Made by a program: the position numbers and the translations under genes | Notes under the pieces: generated by a model | What the model saw: only the letters and a program-made list of their open reading frames with translations | Told to the model about the DNA's origin: nothing | Databases searched by the model: none | Shown: piece by piece, positions 33,506 through 42,770 of the stretch | How positions within the stretch are numbered: position 1 is the first letter of the stretch | Layout of the letters: the number at the start of each line of letters is the position of its first letter | Source: Nonomuraea guangzhouensis | GTDB lineage: Bacteria > Actinomycetota > Actinomycetes > Streptosporangiales > Streptosporangiaceae | Assembly (NCBI RefSeq): GCF_019396345.1 | Contig: NZ_JAHKRM010000049.1 | Coordinates: 1-64,000, forward strand | DNA length: 64,000 nucleotides | Direction: 5' to 3'

Positions 33506-34696
33506 TCATATCGAACGGTAGACGGCCTCCATGAGCCGGATCGCCCGCAGGTTGCCGGAGAAGGCGTCGGCCATCCTGTTCATCACATAGCCCGCGGCCA
33601 ATCCGTGCTCCGGGTCGGCCAGGCCGATGGAGCCGCCCATGCCGGTGTGCCCGAACGCGGTCGCGGACGGCAGGAAGAACGTCATGCCCGGCCGCATGAA
33701 GCCGAGCCCGAACGAGCTGTCCAGCAGCAGGACCTGGTCGGGACCCGTCACCCGGGGACGGATGGCGTCCTGGAGCGTCTCCGGGCGCAGCAGCTCGCCC
33801 GCGAGCAGCGCGCGGTAGAACGCCGCCAGCGACCTGGCCGTGGTGACCATGCCCGCCGCGGGCCAGCCGGCGCGCAGGATCACCGGGTTGTTGGCGCCGC
33901 CTTTCAGGTCCTGGATGCTCGGGTTGCCCAGGGTGCGGTTCATCAGGCTGTCGGGATTCTGGGCGGCGACGGCGATCCCGCCGTTCGGATACTGCGGCGG
34001 CCCGCTGGGCGTCGCGGCGCCGACAGGAGCGCCGGGCGCGCCGTCGCCCCTGCCCGTTTCGCTGCCGGGCGGGGGTCCGGCCGACAGGCGGGCCGCCCTG
34101 GCGATCACGTCGTCCGGCGCCCCGACCCACAGATCCAGCCCGAGCGGCCCGGAGATCTCCGCCGCGACCAGCTCGCCCACCGACTTTCCCGTCACCCGGC
34201 GCACGACCTCGCCCACCAGGAAGCCGTAGGTCAGCGCGTGGTAGCCGTGCATCGACCCCGCCCGCCAGATCGGCCGCTGCCCGGCCAGGCGCGCCGCGAT
34301 CGCCGGCAGGTCCTCGAACTCCTCCACCGGCACCGGCTCCTCCAGCGCCGGCAGCCCGGCCTGGTGGCTGAGCAGGTGCTCGACGGTGACGCGCTGCTTG
34401 CCCTGTACGCCGAACTCCGGCCACACCTCGGCGACCGGCGCGGTCACGTCCACCAGTCCGCGCTCGGCGAGCCGCAGCAGCACGGTCGCCGTGACCGCCT
34501 TGGTGCACGAGTACGCGAACACGGGCGTGTCCCGCTCCCACGGCCGCCCCGTGCGGCGGTCGGCCACGCCGTCCCACAGATCCACCACCAGCTCGCCGTC
34601 GAGGTAGACCGCGAACGCGGCCCCCAGCTCGACACCATCGGCGAAATGACGCTCGAACACCTCGCGCACACGGGAGAACCGGGGATCACAGTGCAT
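33506..34696 (-). CDS. Serine hydrolase of the beta-lactamase/esterase (class C-like) family
   Basis: 396 residues. SCTK carries the nucleophile Ser and Lys, HGYHALTYG the second-motif Tyr, and FGHTGMGG the HTG triad. There is no signal peptide, which favours a cytoplasmic EstB-type esterase or lactonase over a secreted beta-lactamase. A Gly/Pro-rich stretch (about residues 215-245) looks inserted. GGAGGT precedes the ATG at 34696, supporting that start over one 11 codons upstream. It is divergent from the cyclase gene 37 bp away. Confidence 0.87.
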   Translation of the reverse strand: MHCDPRFSRVREVFERHFADGVELGAAFAVYLDGELVVDLWDGVADRRTGRPWERDTPVFAYSCTKAVTATVLLRLAERGLVDVTAPVAEVWPEFGVQGKQRVTVEHLLSHQAGLPALEEPVPVEEFEDLPAIAARLAGQRPIWRAGSMHGYHALTYGFLVGEVVRRVTGKSVGELVAAEISGPLGLDLWVGAPDDVIARAARLSAGPPPGSETGRGDGAPGAPVGAATPSGPPQYPNGGIAVAAQNPDSLMNRTLGNPSIQDLKGGANNPVILRAGWPAAGMVTTARSLAAFYRALLAGELLRPETLQDAIRPRVTGPDQVLLLDSSFGLGFMRPGMTFFLPSATAFGHTGMGGSIGLADPEHGLAAGYVMNRMADAFSGNLRAIRLMEAVYRSI

Positions 34697-34733
34697 CCAG
34701 ACCTCCGACAGGAAGCAGAAAGGGAACACTTAC

Positions 34734-35642
34734 GTGCCAGCCGAGCCTAACAATTGGGGACGTTTCGGCCCAGAGGATCAACGAGGCACACTGAACCTGC
34801 TCACCGGCGACGTGGTGCTGAGCGCCCTGGCCGCCGCGCGCACCGGCCAGGTGCTCAGCCTGTCCATGCCGATCAGGGGCGCCACGTCCTCGCCCGCCCC
34901 CACGACGGTGCCGCACCTGCGGGGCCGTCCCCTGCCGCAGCACTTCATGTCGGTCGACGGCGGCGACTACGCGGCCGGCGTCCGGCCGGTGGGCGCGGGG
35001 CTGCGGATGGCCGACGACGCGCTGATCGTCACCCACCACGGCACGACCACGCACATGGACGCGCTCTGCCACATGTGGTCGGGCGACGAGCTCTACAACG
35101 GCCACCCCGCCGCCCGCGTACGCTCCTACGGCGCCACCCGGTGCGGCATCGAGCAGGTGGGCGGGGTGGTCGCCAGGGGCGTCCTGTTCGACGTGCCCCG
35201 GCATCTCGGGCTCGACCACCTGCCCGCCGACTTCCGCGTCCCGGCGCAGCTGCTGGCGGAGATCGCGGTGCCGCGCGCTGGCGACGTCGCGGTGATCCGT
35301 ACCGGCTGGCCCGCCGTATGGGAGCGTTCGCACGAGGAGTACTGGTCGGGCCAGCCGGGGCTGTCGGCCGGCGCGGGGCGCTGGCTGGCGTCGATGGACG
35401 TCTCGGCCGTGGCCGCCGACAACGCGGCGATCGGCGGGCTGAACGAGCGCCAGCTCGCCGACGAGCCGCTCGACGACGACCTGCACCTCATCCTGCTCCA
35501 CCGGCACGGCATCCACCTGATCGAGATGCTCTGGCTGGAGGAGCTGAGTGCGGCGGGCCGTACGGAGTTCGTGTTCGTCGCGGCCCCGCTCAGGATCGAG
35601 GGCGGGACCGGGAGCCCGCTCAACCCGCTGGCGATCCTCTGA
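34734..35642 (+). CDS. Cyclase-family protein (kynurenine formamidase-like fold)
   Basis: 302 residues, GTG start with AAAGGGA upstream. The metal-binding signature appears as HGTTTHMDALCHM (H-x4-H-x-D form). Members hydrolyse cyclic amides or formamides, or cyclise polyketide intermediates. The protein is longer than short KynB enzymes and resembles the larger cyclase family. Its neighbours (serine hydrolase, P450) fit ring-opening catabolism, but no substrate can be named. Confidence 0.85.
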   Translation: MPAEPNNWGRFGPEDQRGTLNLLTGDVVLSALAAARTGQVLSLSMPIRGATSSPAPTTVPHLRGRPLPQHFMSVDGGDYAAGVRPVGAGLRMADDALIVTHHGTTTHMDALCHMWSGDELYNGHPAARVRSYGATRCGIEQVGGVVARGVLFDVPRHLGLDHLPADFRVPAQLLAEIAVPRAGDVAVIRTGWPAVWERSHEEYWSGQPGLSAGAGRWLASMDVSAVAADNAAIGGLNERQLADEPLDDDLHLILLHRHGIHLIEMLWLEELSAAGRTEFVFVAAPLRIEGGTGSPLNPLAIL

Positions 35643-35649
35643 GCCCCGG

Positions 35650-36798
35650 CTACCAGGTGACCGGGAGGCTCTCCACGCCGTAGACCGCCGCGCGCTCCTT
35701 CAGCGGCACCTCGGAGGCGGGCACGGCCAGCCGCAGACCGGGGAAGCGTTCGAAGAGCCTGCGGTAGCCGATGCGCATCTCGATCCTGGCCAGCTGCTGC
35801 CCCAGGCACTGGTGGACGCCGTGCCCGAAGGCCAGGTGCCGCCGCGCGTCGGCCCGGTCGAGCCGCAGCTCGCCCGGATCGGTGAACTGGCCCGGGTCCC
35901 GGTTGATCGCCGGCAGCGACAGCGCCACCGTCTCGCCCCTCCTGACCAGCTCGCCCGCCACCTCCACGTCCTCCAGCGCGACCCGGCTCGGCGCGCCCAC
36001 GTGCAGGATCGACAGCCAGCGCATCAGCTCCTCGACCGCGGTGTCGTCGTCGAGCAGGACCCGCTGCTCCGGGTGCTCAAGCAGCGCGAAGACGCCCAGG
36101 CCCAGCATGTTCGCAGTGGTCTCGTGCCCGGCGACGAGCAGGATCAGCGCGAGGTTCGTCAGCTCCTCGTCGCTGAGATCGCCGGTCAGGCCGCTGATCA
36201 GGTCGTCGCCCGGCTCGGCCCGCTTGCGCCGGACGAGCTCGCCCAGATAGCCGGCCAGCGCCGCCAGCTCCGGCACGCCCTCCTCGTCGAGATGGACGAT
36301 CCGCGCGGTCTGCTCCTGGAAGAACTCGTGGTCCTCGTACGGCACGCCGAGCAGCTCACAGATGACCAGCGACGGGATCGGCAGCGCGTACGCCCGCACC
36401 AGGTCCACGGGCGGCCCCGCGGCGGCCATCGCGTCGAGGTGCTCGGCGGCGATCTGCTCGATCCGCGGCTCCAGCAGCCGCATCCTGCGGACCGTGAACT
36501 GGCCGGTGAGCAGGCGCCGGTAGCGGGTGTGCTCGGGCGGGTCGGTCGTCACGAACATGCCAGGGGGAGCGGGCTGGTCCTGGCCGAACTGCGAGGTCGC
36601 GCGTACGGGGCTGTGCTTGAGCTCCTGGCGGTTGCTGAACCGGGGATCACTCAGCACGGTCCGCGCGGTCTCGAAGCCCGTCGCCAGCCAGCCCGTGTGC
36701 CCGTCCGGGAAGTCCAGGCGCGACAACGGCGGCAGCTTGGCCAGCTCGGGAGGTGGGTCGAAGGGGCATCCGGGGGTTCTGTCCATGGGAAGTCGCAT
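35650..36798 (-). CDS. Cytochrome P450
   Basis: A 382-residue soluble bacterial P450. I-helix motif AGHETTA (about 223-229), ExxR as EELMR (Glu257, Arg260), haem-binding FGHGVHQCLGQ with Cys331. An HTRYRRLL C-helix is present. No ferredoxin gene is adjacent. ATG at 36798 or four codons later at 36786. It is divergent from a TetR gene, which probably controls it. The sequence is close to macrolide/terpene-type CYP105/107-like enzymes in length, but I do not assign a subfamily. Confidence 0.92.
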   Translation of the reverse strand: MRLPMDRTPGCPFDPPPELAKLPPLSRLDFPDGHTGWLATGFETARTVLSDPRFSNRQELKHSPVRATSQFGQDQPAPPGMFVTTDPPEHTRYRRLLTGQFTVRRMRLLEPRIEQIAAEHLDAMAAAGPPVDLVRAYALPIPSLVICELLGVPYEDHEFFQEQTARIVHLDEEGVPELAALAGYLGELVRRKRAEPGDDLISGLTGDLSDEELTNLALILLVAGHETTANMLGLGVFALLEHPEQRVLLDDDTAVEELMRWLSILHVGAPSRVALEDVEVAGELVRRGETVALSLPAINRDPGQFTDPGELRLDRADARRHLAFGHGVHQCLGQQLARIEMRIGYRRLFERFPGLRLAVPASEVPLKERAAVYGVESLPVTW

Positions 36799-36805
36799 AT
36801 TTTGA

Positions 36806-36865
36806 GAGTAGACTCCTATTTGATAGTTGGCTAGCAGATAAGGGTGATCTCTTACGTGAGTAGAC
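36806..36865. promoter_or_regulatory. Repeated GAGTAGAC element between the P450 and TetR genes
   Basis: GAGTAGAC occurs at 36806-36813 and 36858-36865, 52 bp apart (about five helical turns), in a region less GC-rich than its surroundings. It is a candidate half-operator pair for the divergent TetR. Confidence 0.4.
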
Positions 36866-36897
36866 GGGTCTGTGTTGAAACCTCGACAATCGGTGAC

Positions 36898-37509
36898 ATG
36901 AGCGATCGACCGGTGCAGGGCCTGCGGGAGCGGAAGAAGGCCAAGACGAGGGCGCTGATCCAGAAGGAGGCGCTACGGCTGTTCCGCGAGCAGGGCTACA
37001 GCGAGACCACGGTCGAGCAGATCGCCGAGGCGGCGGAGGTGGCGCCCAGCACGGTGTTCCGCTATTTCGCCACAAAGGAGGAGCTGGTGTTCATCGACCA
37101 GTTCCCGCCCTTCGCCGACGCCCTGAACGCGGCTCCGGCCGAGCTGAACCCGATCCGTGCGGTCCGCGTCGCCATGCGGGAGGTGACGGCGGCCCAGTCG
37201 GCCGAGGAGATCGCCGAGGGGGTCGAACGGGAGCGGCTCATGCTCACGGTGCCCGAGCTGTGGGCGGCGAGTCTGGAGAACATCACCGGGACGCTCAGGA
37301 CGATGCAGGAGATCCTGGCCAGGCGGGCGGGGCGCGCCACGTCCGACCCGGAGATCCGGAACATCACGGGGGCGATCGCCGGGGTGATGATCGCGGTCTG
37401 GTTCGACTGGGTGAAGAACCCCGTGATGGACGGGCCCGCCGAGGTCGACAAGGCCCTGGCCCACCTGGAAGCGGGGTTGTGCCTGGAGCCCGGTCAGGTG
37501 CCCGGGTAG
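36898..37509 (+). CDS. TetR-family transcriptional regulator
   Basis: 203 residues. The N-terminal helix-turn-helix is classical (LRERKKAKTRALIQKEALRLFREQGYSETTVEQIAEAAEVAPSTVFRYF, seen in segments), close to the mycofactocin-/AcrR-type group. ATG 36898 begins just before this domain; an upstream start at 36844 would add an unlikely tail. It is divergent from the P450 gene. Its 3' end overlaps the convergent AMP-ligase gene by 16 bp. Confidence 0.9.
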   Translation: MSDRPVQGLRERKKAKTRALIQKEALRLFREQGYSETTVEQIAEAAEVAPSTVFRYFATKEELVFIDQFPPFADALNAAPAELNPIRAVRVAMREVTAAQSAEEIAEGVERERLMLTVPELWAASLENITGTLRTMQEILARRAGRATSDPEIRNITGAIAGVMIAVWFDWVKNPVMDGPAEVDKALAHLEAGLCLEPGQVPG

Positions 37510-38984
37510 TTGCCGCCGCCGTGGGCGGCGTCCAGGGCGTCGTAGTCGGGGGTGAAGCCGCGCTTGGGTATCACGTCGACGAACGCCACCTCGCGCGGCT
37601 TCTTGTAGGAGGCGAGCGCGTTCTTGACGTGGTCGATGAGGTCGTCGGCCGTGGCCTCGACGCCCTCCTTGAGCGCCACCACCGCCTTGACCGCCTGGTG
37701 CCAGGTGGCGTCGGGGATGCCGATGACGGCGGCGTCGGCGACGGCCGGGTGGGCCTTGAGCGCGCGTTCGACCTCGGCCGGGTAGACGTTCTCGGCGCCG
37801 GACTTGATCATGCGGAGCCGGGGGCCGATGAAGGTGATCGTGCCGTCTGGCTCGCGCCGGCCGAGGTCGCCGGTGTGATGCCAGCCGTACGCCGACTTAA
37901 CCGCATTTAAGTCGGGACGGGCGAAATATCCGGAAAAGAGGGTCTTGCCGCGGGCGCAGATCTCGCCCACCTCGCCCGCCGGCACCTCGCTGCCGTCCGG
38001 GGCCAGGATGCGCACCTGGGCCAGCGGGGACGGCCGTCCGGCGAACCCGGCGGCGCCCGGAGCCAGGCCGAGGAAGGTGAGCATGCCGCCGACCTCCGTC
38101 TGCCCGTAGCCGCCCATCTTGGACCGGCACCAGGGGGAGTCGTCCACGGTGATCATCGCGTCCCACTCCGCCGAGTGCGAGACGAACCGCAGCGACGACA
38201 GGTCGTACTTGCCGCCGGTGTTCGCCTTCGTCACGGCGTCGATCATCGGGCCGAACAGGAACGCCTGCGTGACCCGCTCGGCGTCGATCAGGCGGCAGAC
38301 CTCCTCGGCGTCGAAGGCGGGGGTGAAGACGTTCGTACCGCCGATCTGGAGGGTGGCCAGGCAGAACATCATCGTGCCCACGTGGAAGAGCGGCCCGTTG
38401 TTGAGGAAGGTGAAGCCGGGCTCCATCTGGCGTACCACCAGCAGGGACACGCTGTGGGCCAACAGGGCCGCGCTGCTGAGGAGGGCCGCGTTGGGGCGGC
38501 CGTCGAAGGCGGCGGTGTAGAGCGCCAGCACCGGCTCGGTGTCCGCGGCGGGCGGGAAGTCGCCGGGGGAGCCGCTCGCGACGAGCCGCTCATAGCCTTC
38601 CCCGGCCTCCACCCAGAGCGTGGTGTCGGCGGTCAAGGCGGCGGTGGCGTCGGACGGCTCCCGGACGACCACGCGCGGCGCCAGGTCCTCGACCACGAAG
38701 CGCAGCTCGTCCGCCGACTGCCGCCAGTTGGCCGGGCAGAAGATCGCCCCCAGCCGCGAGCAGGCCAGCAGCAGTTCCAGCACCGCGTGGGAGTTCTGTC
38801 CCAGCCAGAGCACGCGTTCGCCGGGCGCCACGCCCGCGGTGGCGAGGGCGTCCGCGAGGCGGGAGACCCGGGCGTCCAGCTCGGGGTAGGTCAGCCGTAC
38901 CTCCCCGTCCACCACCGCCGTCACCTGGGGGCGGCTGCGCGCGTGCTCGGCGAGTACGTCGGACAGCGACAGGCTGTGGATCAT
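37494..38984 (-). CDS. AMP-binding acyl-CoA synthetase with a degenerate P-loop and no A10 lysine
   Basis: 496 residues with the ANL fold: LTYPELDARV, GYGQTEVGGML (A5), WHHTGDLGRREPDG (A7) and IKSGAENVYPAEVE (A8) are normal. The phosphate-binding loop, usually TSGTTGxPKG, reads TAAFDGRPNAALLS. The C-terminal catalytic Lys region reads IPKRGFTPDYDALDA, with no obvious equivalent Lys. It may be a subfamily with altered adenylation or a transfer-only role. It lies 17 nt after the LLM gene, under the operator at 40080. Confidence 0.86.
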   Translation of the reverse strand: MIHSLSLSDVLAEHARSRPQVTAVVDGEVRLTYPELDARVSRLADALATAGVAPGERVLWLGQNSHAVLELLLACSRLGAIFCPANWRQSADELRFVVEDLAPRVVVREPSDATAALTADTTLWVEAGEGYERLVASGSPGDFPPAADTEPVLALYTAAFDGRPNAALLSSAALLAHSVSLLVVRQMEPGFTFLNNGPLFHVGTMMFCLATLQIGGTNVFTPAFDAEEVCRLIDAERVTQAFLFGPMIDAVTKANTGGKYDLSSLRFVSHSAEWDAMITVDDSPWCRSKMGGYGQTEVGGMLTFLGLAPGAAGFAGRPSPLAQVRILAPDGSEVPAGEVGEICARGKTLFSGYFARPDLNAVKSAYGWHHTGDLGRREPDGTITFIGPRLRMIKSGAENVYPAEVERALKAHPAVADAAVIGIPDATWHQAVKAVVALKEGVEATADDLIDHVKNALASYKKPREVAFVDVIPKRGFTPDYDALDAAHGGGNYPGT

Positions 38985-39001
38985 CGCAGCTCCTGGGAAC
39001 G

Positions 39002-40057
39002 TCAGTGAAATGCGGGCATGACCTCGGCGGCGAAGAACCGCATGACCTTCTTCATCTCCTCCAGCGGCATCGGCCGGGTGCTGCCGAAGTCGCAGAGCAG
39101 GTTGGCGAACCCCGCATCCCGCAACAGCGAGATCTGGTCGATGACCCGCGCCGGGTCACCGATCACCTCGAGCTGCTCCCAGCGGAAGTCGGCCGAGACG
39201 GAGCCGCCCTTGAGATAGCGGTCCTGGTAGTACTCGAAGCCCTGCGCGGCCTTGCCGGTCTTCGGGTCGATCGGCGCGCTGCGCTCGTTGAAGATCCGCG
39301 ACCGGTCGAACGACGCCTCGAACCTGGCCTGGTCCTCGCGGGCCTGCTCGACGGTCGACGCCACATAGACGCTCCGCGCCACCACCAGCTCGGCGCCGCC
39401 CGCGTGCCCCGCCTGGGCGGCGGTCTCCTGCCAGGTCTCGGCCGCCTTGACGACCTTGCGGAACGTCGCCGCCGGGTCGGCCAGGATGGGCAGCCCGCGC
39501 TCGCCGTACATGGTGACGGTCTCGGGGGAGACGGCGGCGACATGGATCGGCGGGTGCGGCGTCTGGAGGGGGCGCGGCGTCAGCGACACCTCGGCTCCGG
39601 TCTTGTAGAACTTGCCCTCGTGCTGGAACGCCTCCTCGGTCCACAGGCCCAGGATCACCTCCAGCGCCTCGTTGAACCGGTCGCGCGCCTCGGCCAGGTC
39701 GATGCCGAAGCCCTCGAACTCGAAGCTCTGGTAGCCGCGCCCGATCCCGAGATCCAGTCGTCCGCCCGAGAGCACGTCCACCAGCGCGGCCTCCTCGGCC
39801 ACGTGCACCGGGTTGTGCAGGGGCAGCACCACGATGCCCGTGCCCAGGCGGATGCGCGAGGTGCGGGCGGCCGCGTGGGCGAGCAGCGTGAACAGGTTCG
39901 GCACGACGCCGTAGTCACGGAAGTGGTGCTCGGCCAGCCGTACCCCGTCGAACCCCAGTTCCTCGGCCAGCTCGATGAGCTCCAGGTGGTAGTCATAGAC
40001 GTCCTTGAAGCTCTGGCCGTCGAACCGGTGGAAGAGGTGGAAGGTCGAGAACTTCAT
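39002..40057 (-). CDS. LLM-class flavin-dependent oxidoreductase (bacterial luciferase-like)
   Basis: 351 residues. FHLFHRFDG at the N-terminus, ELGFDGVRLAEHHFRDYG and LGIGRGYQSFEFEGFGID are typical of FMN-dependent alkanal-monooxygenase-like members. GAGGGG is 8 nt before the ATG at 40057. It heads a two-gene operon with the AMP ligase and lies behind a perfect-arm dyad. It could perform a Baeyer-Villiger-type or hydroxylation step that needs a reduced flavin supplied elsewhere. Confidence 0.87.
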   Translation of the reverse strand: MKFSTFHLFHRFDGQSFKDVYDYHLELIELAEELGFDGVRLAEHHFRDYGVVPNLFTLLAHAAARTSRIRLGTGIVVLPLHNPVHVAEEAALVDVLSGGRLDLGIGRGYQSFEFEGFGIDLAEARDRFNEALEVILGLWTEEAFQHEGKFYKTGAEVSLTPRPLQTPHPPIHVAAVSPETVTMYGERGLPILADPAATFRKVVKAAETWQETAAQAGHAGGAELVVARSVYVASTVEQAREDQARFEASFDRSRIFNERSAPIDPKTGKAAQGFEYYQDRYLKGGSVSADFRWEQLEVIGDPARVIDQISLLRDAGFANLLCDFGSTRPMPLEEMKKVMRFFAAEVMPAFH

Positions 40058-40073
40058 GCGGCGGCCCCTCAAT

Positions 40074-40104
40074 GGTAAACCAAGCGCTCGCTTGGGACAT
40101 TACC
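40074..40104. promoter_or_regulatory. Candidate TetR-type operator of the LLM/AMP-ligase operon
   Basis: CCAAGC-N4-GCTTGG (40080-40095) is nested in a longer dyad GGTAA (40074-40078) / TTACC (40100-40104). A -10-like TACCAT (minus strand, 40077-40072) is adjacent. Confidence 0.65.
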
Positions 40105-40118
40105 ACGGGCCGTGTTTC

Positions 40119-41312
40119 CTAGGCGAGGGCCGTGAGCAGCCCCATCGTCAGCGCGGTGCGCTCGGGGATGTGCTCGATCAGCACGTGCTCGTGCCGAGCG
40201 TGCGCGCCGTCGCCGACCGCGCCCATGCCGTCGAGCACCGGGCGCCCCAGCGCGGAGATGAAGTTGCCGTCGCTGGCCCCGCCGACCGCCGTCTGCTTCA
40301 GCTCCCAGCCGAACCCGGCCGCGACCGCCCACGCCTGTTCGAACAGGGCCTGCGAGTCCGGATTGGGCGTCATGGGCGGCCGGTTCCAGCCTCCGGTGAC
40401 CGCGACCGACACCCGCGGGTCCGAGGCGCGCAGGCCGGCGAACACCTCGTCGATGCGCGCCATCTCCGGCGCCTGCGCGACCCGGACGTCGATGCCGCAG
40501 GTGGCGCGGCCCGCCGCGACGTTGCGCCCGGTGCCACCGCTGATCAGCCCGACGTTCACCGTGGTGCCGAGCTCCCGCGCGCCGGAGCCGGCCAGCTGGG
40601 TGACGAGCTCGGCCAGCGCGTGAATGGCGCTCGCGCCCGAGTCGGGGTCGAGCCCGGCGTGCGCCTCGACGCCGGTGACCGTCACCTCGAACAGCCCGAC
40701 GCCCTTGCGTGAAGTCTTGAGCACGCCGTCCAGCGACGCCTCGAAGACCAGGCTGGCCAGCGCGTCCGCGCTGGCGGCCTCGATGTGCCGCCGGGAGAAC
40801 AGGCTGCCGATCTCCTCGTCGCCGTTGAACAGGTACCGCACGCTCGGGTGCGGCAGGCCGAGCTCGCGCAGCCCCCGCAGCGCCCAGACCGTCTGTACGA
40901 GCCCGGTCTTCATGTCGAACACGCCCGGTCCGGTGATCTTGCCGTTCAGCACGGTGAACGGCCACTCCGCGAGCGTCCCGGTCGGCCAGACGGTGTCGTA
41001 ATGGCTGAGCATCAGGACGGTGCCGGGCGCGGTGCCCTGGTAGGTCAGCTCCAGGACGTCGCCGTACTGGCCGCCGTCGTGCACGACCGCCTCGTCCGGC
41101 AGGCCGAGCCGCTCCTCCACCAGGGCACGGACGGCGGCCAGCCCCTGGGTGAGCATGGCCTTGTCGTAGCTGTAGGTCTCCAGCTCGACGAGCGTCCTGA
41201 GATCGTCGAGCATCGCGGGCAGGGCTTGGCTGGTCCAGCGTGTGATGGGCACGTGAATTCTTTTTCCAGGGGAGGAGACCCTGACACGCGAGGCCAGGGT
41301 GACAGTTGCCAC
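40119..41312 (-). CDS. M20-family metallopeptidase (carboxypeptidase G2-like)
   Basis: 397 residues. Metal ligands are visible in LSHYDTVWP (His, Asp), GVFDMKTG (Asp), NGDEEIGS (Glu pair) and EHVLIEH (His). The dimerisation domain contains VTGVEAHAGLDPDSGASAIHAL. The order matches CPG2 and other glutamate carboxypeptidases, which release Glu or amino acids from conjugates. GTG 41312 has a strong AAGGAAGG; GTG 41252 is a shorter alternative. It lies 21 nt after the kinase gene and is probably the third gene of that operon. Confidence 0.88.
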   Translation of the reverse strand: MATVTLASRVRVSSPGKRIHVPITRWTSQALPAMLDDLRTLVELETYSYDKAMLTQGLAAVRALVEERLGLPDEAVVHDGGQYGDVLELTYQGTAPGTVLMLSHYDTVWPTGTLAEWPFTVLNGKITGPGVFDMKTGLVQTVWALRGLRELGLPHPSVRYLFNGDEEIGSLFSRRHIEAASADALASLVFEASLDGVLKTSRKGVGLFEVTVTGVEAHAGLDPDSGASAIHALAELVTQLAGSGARELGTTVNVGLISGGTGRNVAAGRATCGIDVRVAQAPEMARIDEVFAGLRASDPRVSVAVTGGWNRPPMTPNPDSQALFEQAWAVAAGFGWELKQTAVGGASDGNFISALGRPVLDGMGAVGDGAHARHEHVLIEHIPERTALTMGLLTALA

Positions 41313-41333
41313 GCCTGGCCTTCCTTTACGCGT

Positions 41334-42770
41334 TCACGCGGCGGGGGACGCGACCGCCACGGACTCGCGGAGCGGCAGCCGTACCTCGAACCAGGTGTCG
41401 CCGGGCGTCGACCGCGCCTTGAGCTCGCCGCCGTGCCGTCCGGCCACGATCCGGTAGGAGATGTCGAGCCCGAGACCGGTGCCCTGGCCGACGCTCTTCG
41501 TGGTGAAGAACGGCTCGAAGATCCGGTCCTTGATCGCGTCCGGCACACCGGGGCCGGTGTCGCCGATCTCGATGATCGCCTCGTCCTCGTCGTGCGCGGT
41601 GCGGATGGTCAGCGTGCCCTCCCCGCCCATCGCGTCGAGCGCGTTGTGGATGAGGTTCGTCCACACCTGGTTGAGCTCGCCGGCGTAGGCCGGGATGGGC
41701 GGCAGCGTCCGGTCGTAGTCGGTGACCACGGTGATGCCGGGCGGGATCTTGCCGCGGAAGATGGCGATCGTGCTGTCGAGCAGCTCGTGCACGTCGCAGA
41801 CCTGGAACGGCGCGCGGTCCATCTGTGAGTACTGCTTGGCCGAGGCGAGCAGCGAGGTGATCCGCTCGGTCGCCTCGGTCACCTCGCCGAGCATCTGCGA
41901 GATCTCGATGGCCTCGGCCAGCCAGTGCAGCGCGGCGCCCGTGTGCTCCTCGCCCACCTTCTTGTGCACCTTCTCCAGGTGCACGCGGCCGAATCCGGCG
42001 TTGACCAGCGCCGGTGCCAGCTCCCACGCGTCCTCCACGCCGAGCTCGTCCAGGGCCTCGCCCAGGTCGTCCTCCGCGTCGGAGATCTCCATCGGCGTGC
42101 GCGGGGGCAGCTTTCCGACGGCCGCGGTGCAGTTCTCCTGCATCTCGATCAGGGCCTTCAGCCGCTCCGGCGGTATGCCGTCCTCGGCGAGCTGGGCCAG
42201 CTGCATGCGGGAGGTCCTGATCAGCTTGCGCAGCTCGCTCACCGCCCGCACGGCCGCCGCCGACGGGTTGTTGAGCTCGTGGGTGAGCCCGGCGGTGATC
42301 GTGCCGAGCGCGGTCAGCCGCTGGCGCCGGTCGATGACCTCCCGCTGCATGCGGCCACCCGACACCATGCCGTCGAGCAGGTGCATCGCCATCGGGAACC
42401 ACTCGGTCACGATGTGCGCGAACTTCCTGGCCGGCAGCAGGAACATCCGGGAGGGCGCGGTGGCCCGCAGACTGTGCTGGTAGCGGTCCGGTGCCCGATC
42501 GCCGAGATAGGCGCTGGTGGCCCCGCCGTACACGCCCGGCTGGGAGGTCCGCGGCATATTGACGGTCCCGGCCGTGACCGTCTCCGAAATCATCTGGATC
42601 TCACCCTCGACCAGCACGGCGAAGCACTCCGCCGGGTCGCCCTGCTGGAGGATGATCTCGTCCTGCTCGTAGGACCGCATGGCACCGCTGAGGGCCAGCT
42701 TGGTGAGCTGCTCGTCCGTCAGGCGCTCGAACAGGAAGAGTTTGCGGAGTTCGTCGATGTCGATGGTCAT
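41334..42770 (-). CDS. Cyclic-nucleotide-binding-domain histidine kinase
   Basis: 478 residues, no membrane segment. A cNMP-binding fold is at residues 1-130 (LFERLTDEQLTKLAL, GDPAECFAVLVEGEIQMI). A kinase core follows with the phospho-acceptor in LTHELNNPSAAAV, the N box HNALDAM, and G boxes GDTGPGVP and GTGLGLDI. The cytoplasmic sensor arrangement implies an intracellular ligand. Its start overlaps the stop of the receiver-flavoprotein gene by 4 nt; the two are a clear functional pair. Confidence 0.9.
   Translation of the reverse strand: MTIDIDELRKLFLFERLTDEQLTKLALSGAMRSYEQDEIILQQGDPAECFAVLVEGEIQMISETVTAGTVNMPRTSQPGVYGGATSAYLGDRAPDRYQHSLRATAPSRMFLLPARKFAHIVTEWFPMAMHLLDGMVSGGRMQREVIDRRQRLTALGTITAGLTHELNNPSAAAVRAVSELRKLIRTSRMQLAQLAEDGIPPERLKALIEMQENCTAAVGKLPPRTPMEISDAEDDLGEALDELGVEDAWELAPALVNAGFGRVHLEKVHKKVGEEHTGAALHWLAEAIEISQMLGEVTEATERITSLLASAKQYSQMDRAPFQVCDVHELLDSTIAIFRGKIPPGITVVTDYDRTLPPIPAYAGELNQVWTNLIHNALDAMGGEGTLTIRTAHDEDEAIIEIGDTGPGVPDAIKDRIFEPFFTTKSVGQGTGLGLDISYRIVAGRHGGELKARSTPGDTWFEVRLPLRESVAVASPAA

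Noticed and set aside
33506..34696. Beta-lactamase resistance gene
   Set aside because: The family motifs are those of serine esterase/DD-peptidase-like enzymes and there is no signal peptide, so antibiotic resistance is not supported.
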